From Cruorifilaria tuberocauda (taxonomy: Eukaryota > Nematoda > Chromadorea > Rhabditida > Onchocercidae): a stretch of DNA of 64,000 nucleotides. The number at the start of each line of letters is the position of its first letter. The stretch's first letter is position 1. Positions 9,716 to 23,094 of the stretch are shown here, piece by piece. The stretch is taken from contig JABVXU010000004.1 of the NCBI GenBank assembly GCA_013365365.1, positions 62,001-126,000 of the forward strand, read 5' to 3'. The notes under the pieces are model-generated. The model did no database searches and was not told where the DNA came from. It saw nothing but the letters and a program-made list of their open reading frames with translations. The position numbers and the translations under genes were made by a program.

Positions 9716-12700
9716 ATGGTTTATAAACAAATAAATTCGAAAGAGTTGGAAGGAACAAGTGAAAAGATCGATTATTATGATTCGAGTGATGAAGAGGTTA
9801 GGTATCACGGATTTATTCTTTCTTTTAGTTTTCTGTTAATTCATTGTTGCAAAATTGTTGAATTAAAATAATATATGAAATGATAAAGAAAGAGTAGCTG
9901 AAATAATTGTGATTCATTACAGGATCTGAGGAATACGATTGGCAACATACCGATTTCGTGGTATGATGATTTTAATCATATAGGCTATGATAAAGATGGA
10001 AATCCGATCGAGTCCGCTAAAAAAAAGGATGATATGGAAGAATTCCTCGATCGTATGGACGACCCTAATTACTGGTTAGTTATATTAATTTTCATTTTTT
10101 CATACTGTTGAAATTAACTGCTCAAATTGATAACTCTTTAATAAAGAAATTAAATATGTTTTAAACCCTTTCCTCGATATAGACTTAATTGTCTATGCAA
10201 AAATGTTAAAATTAATTTTTAAATTTCGTCTGTTTTCTTGAATCTCCTGTTTTCATCATTTCTTCAAATGTTTGAGAATCTTATTAAAAAAATTATTACA
10301 GGAGAAAAGTTTATGATCGTCAAAGCGGTGGTTTTGTTACTTTGAGCGATGAAGAAGTGAAAAAGCTAAATGCTTTGAATACCTCAAAATATCCATCAGT
10401 TGGTTACAATCCATACCAGCCATTTTTTGACATCTTCTCATCACAAGCAGAAATTCATCCAATATCGAATCGTCCTGATTCCAAACGTTCATTTATTCCT
10501 TCGTTGGATGAAAAACGTCTTGTTGGTTAGTTTTGTTTTTAGCATATTGTAATATTGTTCCAAACTAATTTCTCAAATTTATTCTGAATCAGTTTATATG
10601 CCATTCATAGATATTTCTTCTTTTTCAGGAAAGATGGTACATGCCATCAAAATGGGTTGGGTACGACCATCTCGACCAAAGCAGATTGAAAAAAAGGTAT
10701 GGCTAAGATATTGTGCGGATATCCATGCCGATCCGGAACATTTTTTTCATCTTCCATCAATCTGTTACAGATTTATGACTTGTGGGCTGATGATTCGTCT
10801 AAAGAAAAAACGAAAAGCGAATTAGCTAGGATGCGGATGCATTTTCCTGCACCAAAAATTTCTTTACCTGGACATGCTGAAAGTTATAATCCGCCGGCAG
10901 AATATTTATGTGATGAAGAAGAACTGAAGAAATGGGAAGTTAGTTCCTTATAAAATTTCTTTGTGGTTTTGTTTTCAAATGATTTTTATTCGATATGTAT
11001 TTCTTATGTTTCTTACTTTCACTTCAGCAATGTATTTAATCTGAAAAAAAAATATCAGGAAATGGATCCAGAAGATCGACAATTGGACTTTGTTCCAAAA
11101 AAATATAATTGTTTGAGGAAAGTGCCGGCATATGATCGGTTTTATAACGATCGTTATCAACGGTGTCTTGATTTATATTTAGCTCCACGGCAAAGAAAAA
11201 TGAAGGTATTTTATTGACGTGTTTTAATTAATTTATCCAAGTTAAAATTAGGGTCATCTTTTAGTTACTAGGGCAGCTACTTAGCATATTACCACAAAAT
11301 TGACATGAAAATATATGTATATATGATCCTTTTCAGTTGAATGTTAACCATGCAGAATTGCTTCCTGAACTGCCTAATCTAGCGGAAATGCGTCCTTTTC
11401 CAACGACACAGAGCTTTGTAGGTTTCACCTTTTTGCTTTACGCATATGAAATAAAAAATGTTGATAAATCTTCATGACATAGATTGGATTCAAAACCTAA
11501 TGAATTCATTTGTTGATTTTTTAAAGCGTATGGTTGGTCATTCCGGTCAAGTGAGGAGTTTAGCGTTTGAACCTGAATCAACAGAAATTTTTGCATCAGG
11601 TGGTGAGGACGGAATGCTGCGATTATGGTCTATATGCGATGGAAGATGTCTCAAAGTACCTATTTTTATACATTTTTTTGATTCTTTTGTAATGAGAGTT
11701 TTCAAAACGCTTTATGTGCGTAAACAATAAAAAATATATTTAAGATTATATCCATATATGCATACACAATTAATTTTTAGATTTCATTATCCAGGTATTT
11801 TTTAAGTTTTTTTTGAGCATCTGTTAAGGTTTGCAATAGGAAGTAGTGAAAAAATATTTTTATAAGTTTTCAAATGGTAATTCTGTGTTTCCACTCCGAC
11901 TCTGTTATGAAATTCAGTTCTTTAATGATGATGCAATCATTACAGAAGACTTGCTTGGAAGGTCCAATAACTAGTGTCGCTTATTGTCCTCTTACAAAGT
12001 TGACGCTTTTGGCTGTTACAATGGAAGTGAACAAAATGATTTTGACTAATTCTTACTGTGGAGATCGCCATCGTATTACAGCTACTACAGAATATTTATC
12101 AAAACTTCGGTGTGAAGCTTCAGAAAGTGATATCTTAGAGTGGACGTATGAAGGAAAAGGGAGGATGTCAATTAATCTTGGATACGTGGGTTCCATTTTG
12201 AATTTATGTATAATTTTTGTGTTCCAGTCGTTACTTCTTTTCGAGTTAAATGATACCGTAATATAACTTTTTCAATTTCCATTCACGAAGTCCAAAATTT
12301 TTCTATTCATGTTGGTAAAGTTACATTACTCTTCACAATTAATTAATGAATGTAATATAAATTATATTACAGTTACATTTATATTACAGAGTGCAATTAC
12401 ATTAAGAATGTATTAGATTTTATTTCTTTAGGTTGCACGTCAGGTAGTGTGGCATCATAAAGGCGATTATTTCGCAACATTTGCTAATTCGAAGTCACCG
12501 AAACTTATTTATATACATCAACTTTCAAAATGTAAATCTCAGGTTAGCGATAATCTTTCGATGGATAAGGTTAAAGTTGACCGTTGAAAGGCCTAAATTT
12601 GTTTATGCTTAATGGTTGTTTAAAATAGTTTTATTGATTTCAGCGACCCTTTTGTCGTTTAAAAGGTCTCATGACAGTATTATCGTTTCATCCATATGAA

Positions 12701-13564
12701 CCACTTCTATTTGTTGGGACACAAAGGCATATACGAATTTATGATTTGTCAAAGTGTCAGTTAAAGAAGAAGATCATGACTGGTTCACAGTGGGTAAGCT
12801 CCATGCATGTTGACTTTGGAGGAGATAATTTATTTGTTGGCGGTCATGACAGAATTTTTTCATGGATCGATTTGCAACTTTCTAATAAACCGTGGAAAAG
12901 TGTCAAACATCATACAGCTGCTGTTCGTGCGGTGGCGCAGCATGGAAGGTTTGTTGTAATTAAAAAATTTTTTTTAATGAAAAGGGAAAAATTTAAGTGA
13001 GGAAGTGATACTGGCCTATGTTGAGATCCAATAATTTACAACACTGATGAATTTCAGAAGTCTGAAGCTATATTTTCCTCATTAGGAAGGGTTTTAATTC
13101 ATCATTTCCAGGAACCTAATTATCGTCTCGTCGTTTATGGTTCAAATCTTTGATCAAAATGTTTCAAAAATGTATTGCGAGATATAAGACATTAGAAACA
13201 ACTTTGCTAAAGCCAACATTATTTCTTTCAAAGTTGTTTGTTGATATGGGAAAGAAAGTGGACGTATTTTCAAGCTGTTGAAAATAAAACCACCAGGATT
13301 TCACTTTCTATTAACTTATCAGAAGTTTCTTAATTTTTTAGGTATCCACTAATCGCAACTGTGTCGGATGATTCAACCGCACTTGTGTATTATGCTCGAA
13401 TCAACAGTGATCCATTCAAAGAGAATGAATTCGTTCCAGTACGGAAACTGCGTATTCAGACATCTCAGAAAAATGGTCTTTCAATTTTAGCCGCAATATT
13501 TCATCCTTCGCAACCGTGGTTAATAACTGCGCATGTCGATGGTTCGATTGCTTTATTCACTTAA
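9716..13564 (+). CDS. BOP1: BOP1 / Erb1, ribosome biogenesis WD40 protein
   Basis: Twelve exons close in phase to 642 aa: 9716-9796, 9923-10074, 10302-10525, 10629-10696, 10771-10938, 11059-11205, 11337-11417, 11527-11655, 11946-12185, 12432-12542, 12644-12948, 13342-13564. After a short acidic start (YYDSSDEED) comes the BOP1NT domain with family-defining runs: [62 protein letters not shown] and [14 protein letters not shown]. The C-terminal half is a WD40 beta-propeller starting at [11 protein letters not shown] and ending [21 protein letters not shown] at the stop. BOP1 acts in the nucleolus with PES1 and WDR12 (PeBoW) in processing of the 32S pre-rRNA and 60S assembly. Human BOP1 is about 100 residues longer, mainly in the acidic N-terminus. 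ATG 9716 follows a TTTTTACAG site. Confidence 0.92.
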
Positions 13565-14277
13565 GCTAATTGAATATTTCCATTTATGAGCAACTTGACA
13601 ATTAATTAATGATAAGCAATTTACAATCTGCTGTCAAGTTCTTCACAGTGAAACTAATAATGTATCGCAGATGTTTATTTGTGACATTATTCTATTAGTT
13701 AATTCTCATTCAGGTATTGTAAAAGTTTGCTCATTGAAGGATATTGTTTCTGTTTATTGCTGAAATTTTGTTAACTTCATAATTTTCTGTTCAAAAGTAA
13801 AATTTTAAAAGAAAGATATTAAAAATAACATACGATATCGAAGCGCTATTTGTACATTACGTATGTTTTATGCAAAGGTCAGAAAATCTTAATCTTTGCT
13901 GGTGTTTAATACTTCGTCGTAAAAGAAACAAAGATTTCATTAATGGACAACAGTGAAACTAAAAAAATAATGTTTGAACAAAAACAACTAAACGATGAAA
14001 GAACTATTAACAAAATATTTCTATGTTCGAAATCCAAGCGAAGTTTAGCAGTGCATTGGTCGGAGCATTCTCTACTTAGATCAAATGAAAATAAAGTGGA
14101 ATTCTTTAGTCTGTTGACTGGTACTGTACCGCTTTTCAAGCGCATGATTTACATAGCAAGGGTAGGAGTAGGTTAGGATTTTGTGTGCTCAAAAGCCAGA
14201 GCTTTGTTCGATGATCATGAAGTTAAAGCTTCGAACTGACTGTTTTGAGAAGCAGCAAATTTGGTAATACTTAGCTC
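13565..14277. other. convergent intergenic gap BOP1/NOAH-1-like
   Basis: About 0.7 kb lies between two stop codons on opposite strands. It should contain both 3' UTRs. The overlapping open frames at 13906-14145 (-) and 13943-14176 (+) share the same bases on opposite strands and show no family similarity. Confidence 0.5.
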
Positions 14278-17200
14278 TTAGTATTTTTTTTTGTAATTTC
14301 CTGTTAGCCTTTGGAATACATAATGAGCAACAATAATAGCCTGTATGGTTGTAATGGTGAGAAGAAGACCAAAAATAGCAAATAATGATGTTTTGGCCAT
14401 ACACAGTTGTCCTGGTAGAGCGGTTATTGTCATCTCCGGTTCCTGAAATTTCTTTTAATTTATAATTTTCAGATCTTCTCTGTTGTATTAGAAAATGAAA
14501 AAAGTATGTAAGTTGGACTTCTTGCATAAGGTCGAAAGTTTGTGATCGTGCAAGGGCCGCTGGTTCAGCAACTTGTTGAAGAGGATCTATCACTATTACA
14601 GATGTTGTAGCTTGAGCGCTTTTGGGGATTCTATACCTTTCCGTTTCATCTAAAAAATTAATGAATAAGAGACAGGAAATTTGAATGTGTAGAATTATGG
14701 AATGTGATCTTTGATTGACGGTATGCTTAGAACTATTTGATGTGATACACGATCTTCTCCAAACGTGATAGTAGCCGATATTTTATTTTTGTCATAAATG
14801 TATGGGACAGTAAATGAAGTAGCTATATGTGTCTGACGCTGCGTTTTGCATCCAGATAACCATTGATCGTGTGATTCTGTTGAAATATCCAAAATGCGAA
14901 ATAAACACACTTAACCCGCCCAGAAACATGATTCTTCACTTACACTCAGTAACTGAGTTGGTTGAACTGCGCTTTTTTCGACCCCACGATTGTTTTTGTT
15001 CTTTGTCTAATTGACATGTCACCTAAAAGAAATTTAATTAAAATTTCATTTCACAATATCTGATGAAACGAAATTTGAGAATGGTTGAAAAAGCTGAGTC
15101 CTAAAAAGTGATCTTACGCATCTCATTTATTGTAATTAAACCTAGCAATTTACACCACGATATGTCACCTCTTTACAGCTCTTCATACAAATATCCAGGT
15201 GACATGTTATTCTAACAACACTAGAAGAATCAAATCGAAACGCTTGCAAATGTGCAATCTTGGTTGAGGAGGACATCACTTCTATCGGACCAGGCATAAT
15301 TTTCTGCGATACAGCTGGCGTTGGACAACTGAAAACGTAGTATAAACGTAATATTTTCAATGTTAGAAATAATTTTAGTTAATAAATTTCGAAAAAAAAT
15401 CATCCGATGCGTACACAATGCTATTATTTTTTTTGTTTTTTTGGTATACGAAGTGATTACCCATTTGCAATGAGCTGTAAATTTTCTTCCGCATTCAGAG
15501 TGGTAGTTCCTGGTTCAGCAAAACAATCTCGAACAAAGAAATCAAGTTCTTCATCCATTGTCATTATTTCCCAACGCAACTGCAAGATGTCACCTAATTT
15601 TGCCTGAAAAAGCATAAAAATTTGCAGTGTTTTTTAAAATAAAATCAGTGCTGTTATATATAATGTTATACAATTAAATAAATTATGAAACAAATTATAA
15701 ATCAGCACTTGTAAGACGGGTTGGTATTCTCCTTGTCCGCTTAACATTTGCATCAGCACTGGATTGCCAAGTTCAATTTTTCCTCGTGGTTGAATAAGAG
15801 ATGCTTCGGGACCACTGAAATTTTCTGTTTTCATTAAAGCATTACTGTCATCCTGTACGTTTAGGAATGAACAGTCCTTTCTACTATCTAAAGTAATTGA
15901 AGTATTATTAGAAATTGATCGAAAACATGAAGTGCAAATTACTTACTCTACTGTAAGATTAGCACCAGCAGTGACCTTTCCACCAAGCATTGAACTGTAA
16001 TCACAGCTCACTTCAAAAATTTGGTCCATAGAAGTTACCAATCCAGGTATACCCAAATTATTCGTCTGGACAACTACCGTTGACTTGTAAGTACCATTAT
16101 TCTGAAAGCACTATTATCAAAAATGGAAGTGATTTTATAATTCCTTTCAGTTTCGTAATCTTGCGATTCTAGAACTATTTAAAATGGTAATAAGTCACAC
16201 AGTTACACAACTCAATTTTAAAAATAACTTTGTATATTGCATACTAATTCTATGCTGATGGAGCCAGTAAGGAATAATAAAAGTATCCTAGGTTATTGCA
16301 AAAGAAGTTTATTGAATAAATTGCATTTAATACATACCATATCTTGGATCCCGCAATCTCTTTGTAATTCGACAGCCTGTCGTCTTATGCGCAGTTCATC
16401 CAGCGGTTTATCCAATTTATCACTTCCGGTTATCGCTTGTTCGGCCGAATCAGAAGCAATCTTTTCGCTTGTAACCATTTTCGAACCAAAATTTGGTGGT
16501 AAACCAATTACTAATGTTGCACTTTCACTATCCGTAACCTCTACCCGACAAGTTTCGTATTTGTTCTTAACAAACATCACTCCCGAGAATGCTTCTCTAT
16601 TTCTCACCTGTAATTAATGAATTTCGGTATATTGAATTTCTGTACATCATAATTGAAACAAATTAATAAGTTAGCACTACTATGATAAGTATATTATTTA
16701 TTAGTTTTATTGAGAATAACCTGCACTTTGATGCCTTCATAATTACAAATTGTTTGTATAGCATCTGGAGTAATTTGTACAACAGGTCCTAGAACTTTTC
16801 CGGATGAAGAAATGCTGAATTTTGCATCAGCTGACGATCCGCCATCATCATTTACTTTTCCAGAAGGCGCAATCACCTTACTTTCTGGGGCTCGTCGTTG
16901 CGTTTCTTGTTCACGTAGGAAAGGCTTTGTCTAAAAGGTTTCATACAATCACTTCTGAATTAGTTCATTGATCTTTTTGGAGAAAACTATAAGCGCCAAT
17001 CATTTGTGCTGAAAAATATGGCTGAGAATTCTAATTAAAAACTTTGCAAAAGTTTACTTTTGCTGCGGTAATATGCGTTTTAGCTTCTTGCTTGTTAGTA
17101 AATGACGGTTCTGAAACATTATGAAGGAGATGTTTAGGAACGTTGGCAGCAGCGCTGAATTCTGAATCCACTTCTTTCACCAGACAAAGATTTTTGTAAA

Positions 17201-20200
17201 AGTCTGTGATATCATTTGGTTTTCCATTTCCTTCAATCTTATCAAATAATTCACAGCGACCATTTCTTCTGTTGTAATTTACACCTTCGCAACTAAACAA
17301 ATTTGAGTTTTAAAATAACGTTGACTTTGATTTTGAATTGAATGACTTTATAAAAGAATTCAGGAAAAAAGAGCAAATGAAGTGAAATAAAATTACAACA
17401 AATATAAAATGGAACCGTTCAGCAGATGAACAAAGATTAAGACAATTTGTGAGAGCAGTTGTTTCGTAGAATTGCGATGGTATTGCGTCATATATACTAT
17501 ATAAATATCTCGAAAATCGTGTTGCATCATTTTGTTGTGCGCAAACTTTTGTTTCTGGAAAAAAGATTACGATTTGTCGACCTTCCAGATATATAATTGT
17601 TCGACAAATGCTAATTTTCAGAAATTGCTTATATTCCAACATAAGCATACAATTTTTAAACATTTTTAATAACTTTCTTGCATATTAATTTTCAAAAAAC
17701 TCAACGAAAAATGTTTTTGTCTTATTAAATATAATTGGCTCTTTTCTTCATTTTAATAAAATTAAAATTTGCGAATCATTTCAAAATAAATGTATCTTTT
17801 AAAAATTGCAATTAATATGATTGCAAAAATATATTTAGCTTCTTCAGAATGGTAGTTATTCATTTCATAGATTCTGATGTAGCAAATTGATGTCAAGGAA
17901 TTCAACATCGTTCTTCTCCCCGTTCTTATTGTTATCCACTTTGTACAAAAGTAATTATCTTCCTTTCTCTCTCTAACTCATTCACATTATGTTTTCCAAC
18001 GATGAATAATTTGAGTATTTCTTTATCACATATAAACTGATGAAAGAGAATTTTCAGAATGCTTCTTACGATCAAGGCAATGAAGGTCGTAGAGATCAAT
18101 GCCCGAATGAACTGCAGGTCTTAACGTTGTTTTCCCGTCGACATATAACAGATCGCAATCAGATATCCGCTTATCAAAATTGAATGCCCGACATTTCTCG
18201 GGAGCCATTTCGTAACATCTAAAACTAATAACAACAGTAATGATAATAATATTCTCATTGAAATTGAAAATACTAATAACTATGCTCTATGTTACATATT
18301 AGAGCAACGAAACTTATTATTCACATAATGCAGCAGCACTTATTTTAAAACTTGATATGGCTGAATGTTTACGTCTTAGAGAGAGACAAAAAGTTAATCT
18401 GATCTGCTAATACACACTTTGTCATGCAATCAGCAACTGAATTTCCGGATGATTGCAAAATATGAATCGATCCTTCTCCTTCGGGAAGTGCTGCATTGAT
18501 TGTACGTACGGTATGTAATGCTGTACCATTTGGGCATATTTCAGAGTGCAATTGACAAGTAATATCAAAATAATCGACCTAAAATGAGAAATTTTATCAG
18601 CTTCTAAAGGAAAGAAAAGTGAGTTGCAAAGATTTTGAATTGCTTTTCTTTCCAATAGTTAATGAAAAAAAATATAAATGATAAATTCGATCGAAAGTTA
18701 CATAGTAAGTTTTATAATTTATCAGAAAATAAGTAACAAATATGCGAAAGTATTGCTATTTGCTAAATCAATTTAACAAGAAACATATAGCGTTATGTTT
18801 TAAAAAAATTTTTATTTGAAGTAGAATAATTCTGAATTTGAACGAACTTGAAATTCCTCTCCTTCCGGTATAAACAAATCCGGTTTATTTTCTCGTGTTT
18901 CAGCATTTAAAATACATTCTTGTTCGTTATAATAATACATTACAGATTTGCATTCGAAATTTTCTCCAGTTTCCGGTGGAGGACTGAAAATGAGAAGATT
19001 TGCCACTTTTTCATCAAATTATTGGAAGAAAATAGCCGTAAACAATCTAAATAGAAATCAAATAATTTATTTAACTTTTATAATGGCATTAAAACTGTTC
19101 TATGAAAATCATTCATTTATACACATACACAAGACATAAATAGTTGAAGCATCACTGGAACTATTCGGTTAAAGGTTAATTTACGGCTACATACGGAATT
19201 CTTTTGACAATGGAGGTACTGATACCTTGAATTGATGAGTAATTAACTCACTTTGTGCACTGATCAAGACACATCGTCACTGAAGGTACATTTTCCATAA
19301 CAAATGCAGCAAAACCAACAAGTATCATCTGTGGCACGCGCTCAAATGACGGCACATTGCGACATGTCCGCGGCGCTAAAGTTTAAAATATGATTGAAAA
19401 AGAATGGTACATTTGAGGTTATTTTGATATGCTAATTAATTCGTAACTTAATTTGCTGGACGAAATCAAAAAATTATTTTGACCGTTATATTAATTGCAA
19501 AATATTTTGAAAACTTACATGCGAAACATTTTTTCTCATAATAAGTGAAACCGTTAGCTTGAACTAAATTGCCACGTCCAAGCGGTTTGGAACGTTCATC
19601 CGAAAGTATGCAAATATTAGTTTCTGGATTATGCATAAATGATTTACAGTTGAAATCGTTGGCCTAAAGGATACTTTCAGCATTTTGTTGAGCAACTCTT
19701 GCCTTTATATTAGAATTTTGAAAATGGAAAAGTGGATTAATGAAAAACAGAAGAATTTCATCCAAAATATTAGTGGGTTAAGTAGTTTACGACTATTAAT
19801 TCATTTAAAAGCAAACTGAAATAGTAAGAAAAAAATATTTTCAAAGATGAATTTTTGCTTAAGCTTATGAAATTAAAATTTAGCTTCGAATTTATTTTCA
19901 TCACTGCTCAAGTGATTTACCGTTGTAGAGAGTCGTTGCGTACACAACGATTCGCATGATTCACGATCAGCTATCAGTTCTCTGTCAAGTTCATTGGCTA
20001 ATTGGCGATTTGCCACGGCAATGTATTGTGTGATGTATGGAGCATAACACTGTGCTGAAATTTGGTCGAAATTATCATTGTTATCATTAGAAGCTATCAG
20101 TGATTTTAGTTTAATAACCCTCTGCTTACTGATTCAAACGAATCATTGACCTAACTGTCATTGTTTAGTTGGCTTTTTGATCATAGATATTTTTTTTGAG

Positions 20201-23094
20201 ATTAAGCAGTATCGATCTCCTAGATGATAGTGAAATAACAGGGTTCGGACTTTTAAATTGTGAGTGGCAATGATAAGCATCTGACGAGGTGATTACTTTC
20301 ATCACCAAAATGCTAGAATATCTATCAGCAGTGAATGCCATGAAGTCAATGATTAGACAGTATATCATAAAGTAATATACATCCGGCGCAGTTGTTATCC
20401 AAATAAATGACATTATCATCTAATTCATCCACAAATAGATCAGGTCGATCCAAACGATCTTCAGTATTCAGGATGCATTCCGAATCAACTGGATAATACA
20501 TCACTGATTCACATTCAAAACCAAATGAATCAAATGCATTCAAACAAGCTGATAGACATAGTGATAATGAATCAGCTGATACAACCTAAATAAATGATTA
20601 AACAAATAGAAGCGAGGAAGGCATGCAATAAAAACTTCAATTAATTTATAAAAGTTTATTGTTGAATAACAATTTCAAATAGTTACATACGTCTAAAATT
20701 ACAAGAAAAACGAAAAGTACTTGAGAATTTGAAAATCGACTATTTGAAAACAATAATTAGGCCAGAAACAATAGATAGACACCTTTGAAGAGCTTATTGT
20801 TATACAATACTTGAACTTTAAAAGGCAACAAACCTCACGAGCGAAGCCAACCAAAATTTTTTGTTCGTACACATCGAACTGGAACGGAGACGAGCAAATC
20901 CGTGCACTCTACGAATTAAATTTCATTTCATTAACTTGAAATTTTTTCAGAAACAATTTGCATTATAGCATCTTTAACTGCTCCTTCCTTAATCTCTTCA
21001 TGCATTCATTTTATTCATGAAAAATTCAAAAAGAAGTGTAAAAGCCACAACGGCGTTTAACTTTTTATGACACATTCAGTTAATTCAACATTATTGTATC
21101 AGCAAATTGATGACTCTGAAAGTTATTAAAATCAATTAAAACTACAGTTATAAGTATGAATGTTTCTTAGACGGATTTTATAGTACCACATCGTAATTCA
21201 ATAAATTATTTGTAGAAACATTATCGGAAAAATTATGAAACAAAAAATTACTTTAGCGCAATTTTTACTCAACAATATATAATCATCTGACTGTTCGGCT
21301 CGTTCACTAATACTTGATAACATCGTGCACTCGTTATCTTTATCATGATAGATTATTGCCAGACATTCCTGAAATCTGCTTGGTGTCATTTTCCATAAAT
21401 GAATTAAACGCTTTAAAAAATGTTTCAAAAATTAACTAACATCATTGGTGGAACAAAGGTCGGTACAATCCACGAGATTTGCTGTTGACGCCCGCTTTAA
21501 AATTTTGCCTGCAGTAGCATTATGTTGAAGTAAGAAAACGGGTAATTCACCTTTGCTACATGTTGGATACGATGCTGAAATTTAAATATTCTTTACACTT
21601 GAAATATTCAAAAATTTCATTTCGAAAAATTAATTCTATCATGTAAAAATTGTTCATGTAAAGTAACAGAACTGCTGAAAAAACCAGACCAAATGAGAGA
21701 TCTCCTGGAAGTATATCAGTAACCAAAACTTTGGGATACTTTAGTGAGCGATGAATTCTGTTTCGTTCCGTTTTTGCTTCTCTATGCTTATTAATTTTTT
21801 ATGCTTCTTTAGCTATCGCTGTTCAGCGATAGCTTCAATTTTAAGTTCATTTATTCTTTCGAATATTTCTAAACAAAAATTATCATTCATCTTACTATCT
21901 CAATTATTTTTTCATTAACAGTTGACATTTTTATGTATAAGTGATTCATTCAACAAAACTGATATATCAATTTAAAAAAAGAATTTATTGCTTGAAATAA
22001 AATTCGAAACAACGGTAAAAACTAGCAGGTCATTTTTTATTTTATATTTACTAAATACAATTGACTTATAATTTTCTTTAAAATTTCCGTTGCATTTTAT
22101 AAATTAAATGACTAAAACTAAAAAACTTTTCAGTAAATTTGATGAAAATCCTTTAATAGCTTCGAAAAGTGCACTTTCCTAATAAATATTTATGAATTTT
22201 GAAACAGGTGGAATGATGCAGTAGTTAATTCATGTTTCAGAACCAGAAGGAAAATTTGAATGTGAAAAGTAAATTCTTCAATAGTTGATTTTATATGATT
22301 TATAGTCAAATGTCCATATATATCATACAGTGAAATGATATTCAAAAGTATATCTACGATAACGAAAGGAATTGGAACTGAAGAGAAGTATCTCAAGAAA
22401 ACTTCCAGTCATTTTCGGTGTTTGGGGCTGTAGCGTAGAGAGTGTAAAATTTTGGATCGGAGATTTGTCATCCAGAAATTATATGTACTAATAATATTAG
22501 AGCGAACTTCTTTGCTTCTTCCTTCACTTTCGTCATTTCAATAAATGATTGAAATCCAATCGCTTCGATTGGATGAGAAATGAGTTGAAAAAAACTGCCG
22601 TATTTTGCAAATAATTATCAGTTACCTGCATAATTTTTTTATCGTAAACGCATGCCGAAACTCACATTTCAAATTGAAATAACACTGGAGAGAGCTTTTA
22701 CTTATTGGTTATGATAAAAGTTATTTCTAAATTATCATAAAATAAAAAAAGTAAAAAGACTGAAGTTAGGTGAAAAGTTTCGGAAAATATAATCGCTTAT
22801 TTACACAATTCTTTATTGTGTAAATAATATCAAGATCTCTGATAATATCAAGATCTTTGACAATTGATGTCTCACCTTCTTTCACTTTCGATGACAGCGA
22901 CTATGCTATTTTATGGAAATTCTCTGTGAAATTTATAAAGGACAACAAATGCAAATTAATGGCAGTGTAAAAGAACAAAAAAAGAACTTACGAATTTCTT
23001 GTGCCTCAATTGAAGCAAGTGCAGAAAAATATGCAATAATAATAAGATGTGAATAATAATAGAGAAATGATGGCGGATCATTAGGAAGACGCAT
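14278..23094 (-). CDS. noah-1: NOAH-1-like apical extracellular matrix protein (6 PAN/Apple + ZP)
   Basis: Twenty-two minus-strand exons close in phase to 1114 aa: 23094-22992, 21574-21441, 21368-21252, 20908-20834, 20585-20381, 20054-19921, 19663-19519, 19375-19252, 18983-18848, 18578-18418, 18218-18070, 17554-17416, 17292-17058, 16930-16721, 16607-16338, 16101-15947, 15883-15709, 15603-15461, 15328-15169, 15022-14944, 14649-14519, 14442-14278. A signal peptide (residues 1 to about 32) is followed by six cysteine-rich PAN/Apple modules (about 38-575), a ZP domain (about 680-990, from ICNYEGIKVQ to ITCHLDICMKSC), a furin-type site RKKR at 1005-1008 and a transmembrane segment near 1079-1103 with a short basic tail. 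PAN plus ZP in this order matches C. elegans NOAH-1 and fly NompA, proteins of the embryonic sheath/cuticle that transmit muscle force and shape epidermis. NOAH-1 rather than NOAH-2 is inferred from length and module number. The acceptor at 15883 could be 15880. Confidence 0.87.
22797..22827. repeat. perfect 12-bp inverted repeat with 7-nt loop
   Basis: TTATTTACACAA at 22797-22808 is the exact reverse complement of 22816-22827. It lies in the first intron of the NOAH-1-like gene. It is directly followed by two near-copies of an 18-base unit (TAATATCAAGATCT plus four bases) at about 22825-22860. Function unknown. Confidence 0.6.

Noticed and set aside
14700..14879. Open segment between the furin-site exon and the next NOAH-1-like exon, preceded by TTTCAACAG
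   Set aside because: Joining it to the upstream exon creates an immediate stop, and its other frames do not fit. Direct joining of 14944 to 14649 closes in phase (T plus AT), so this segment is intron.
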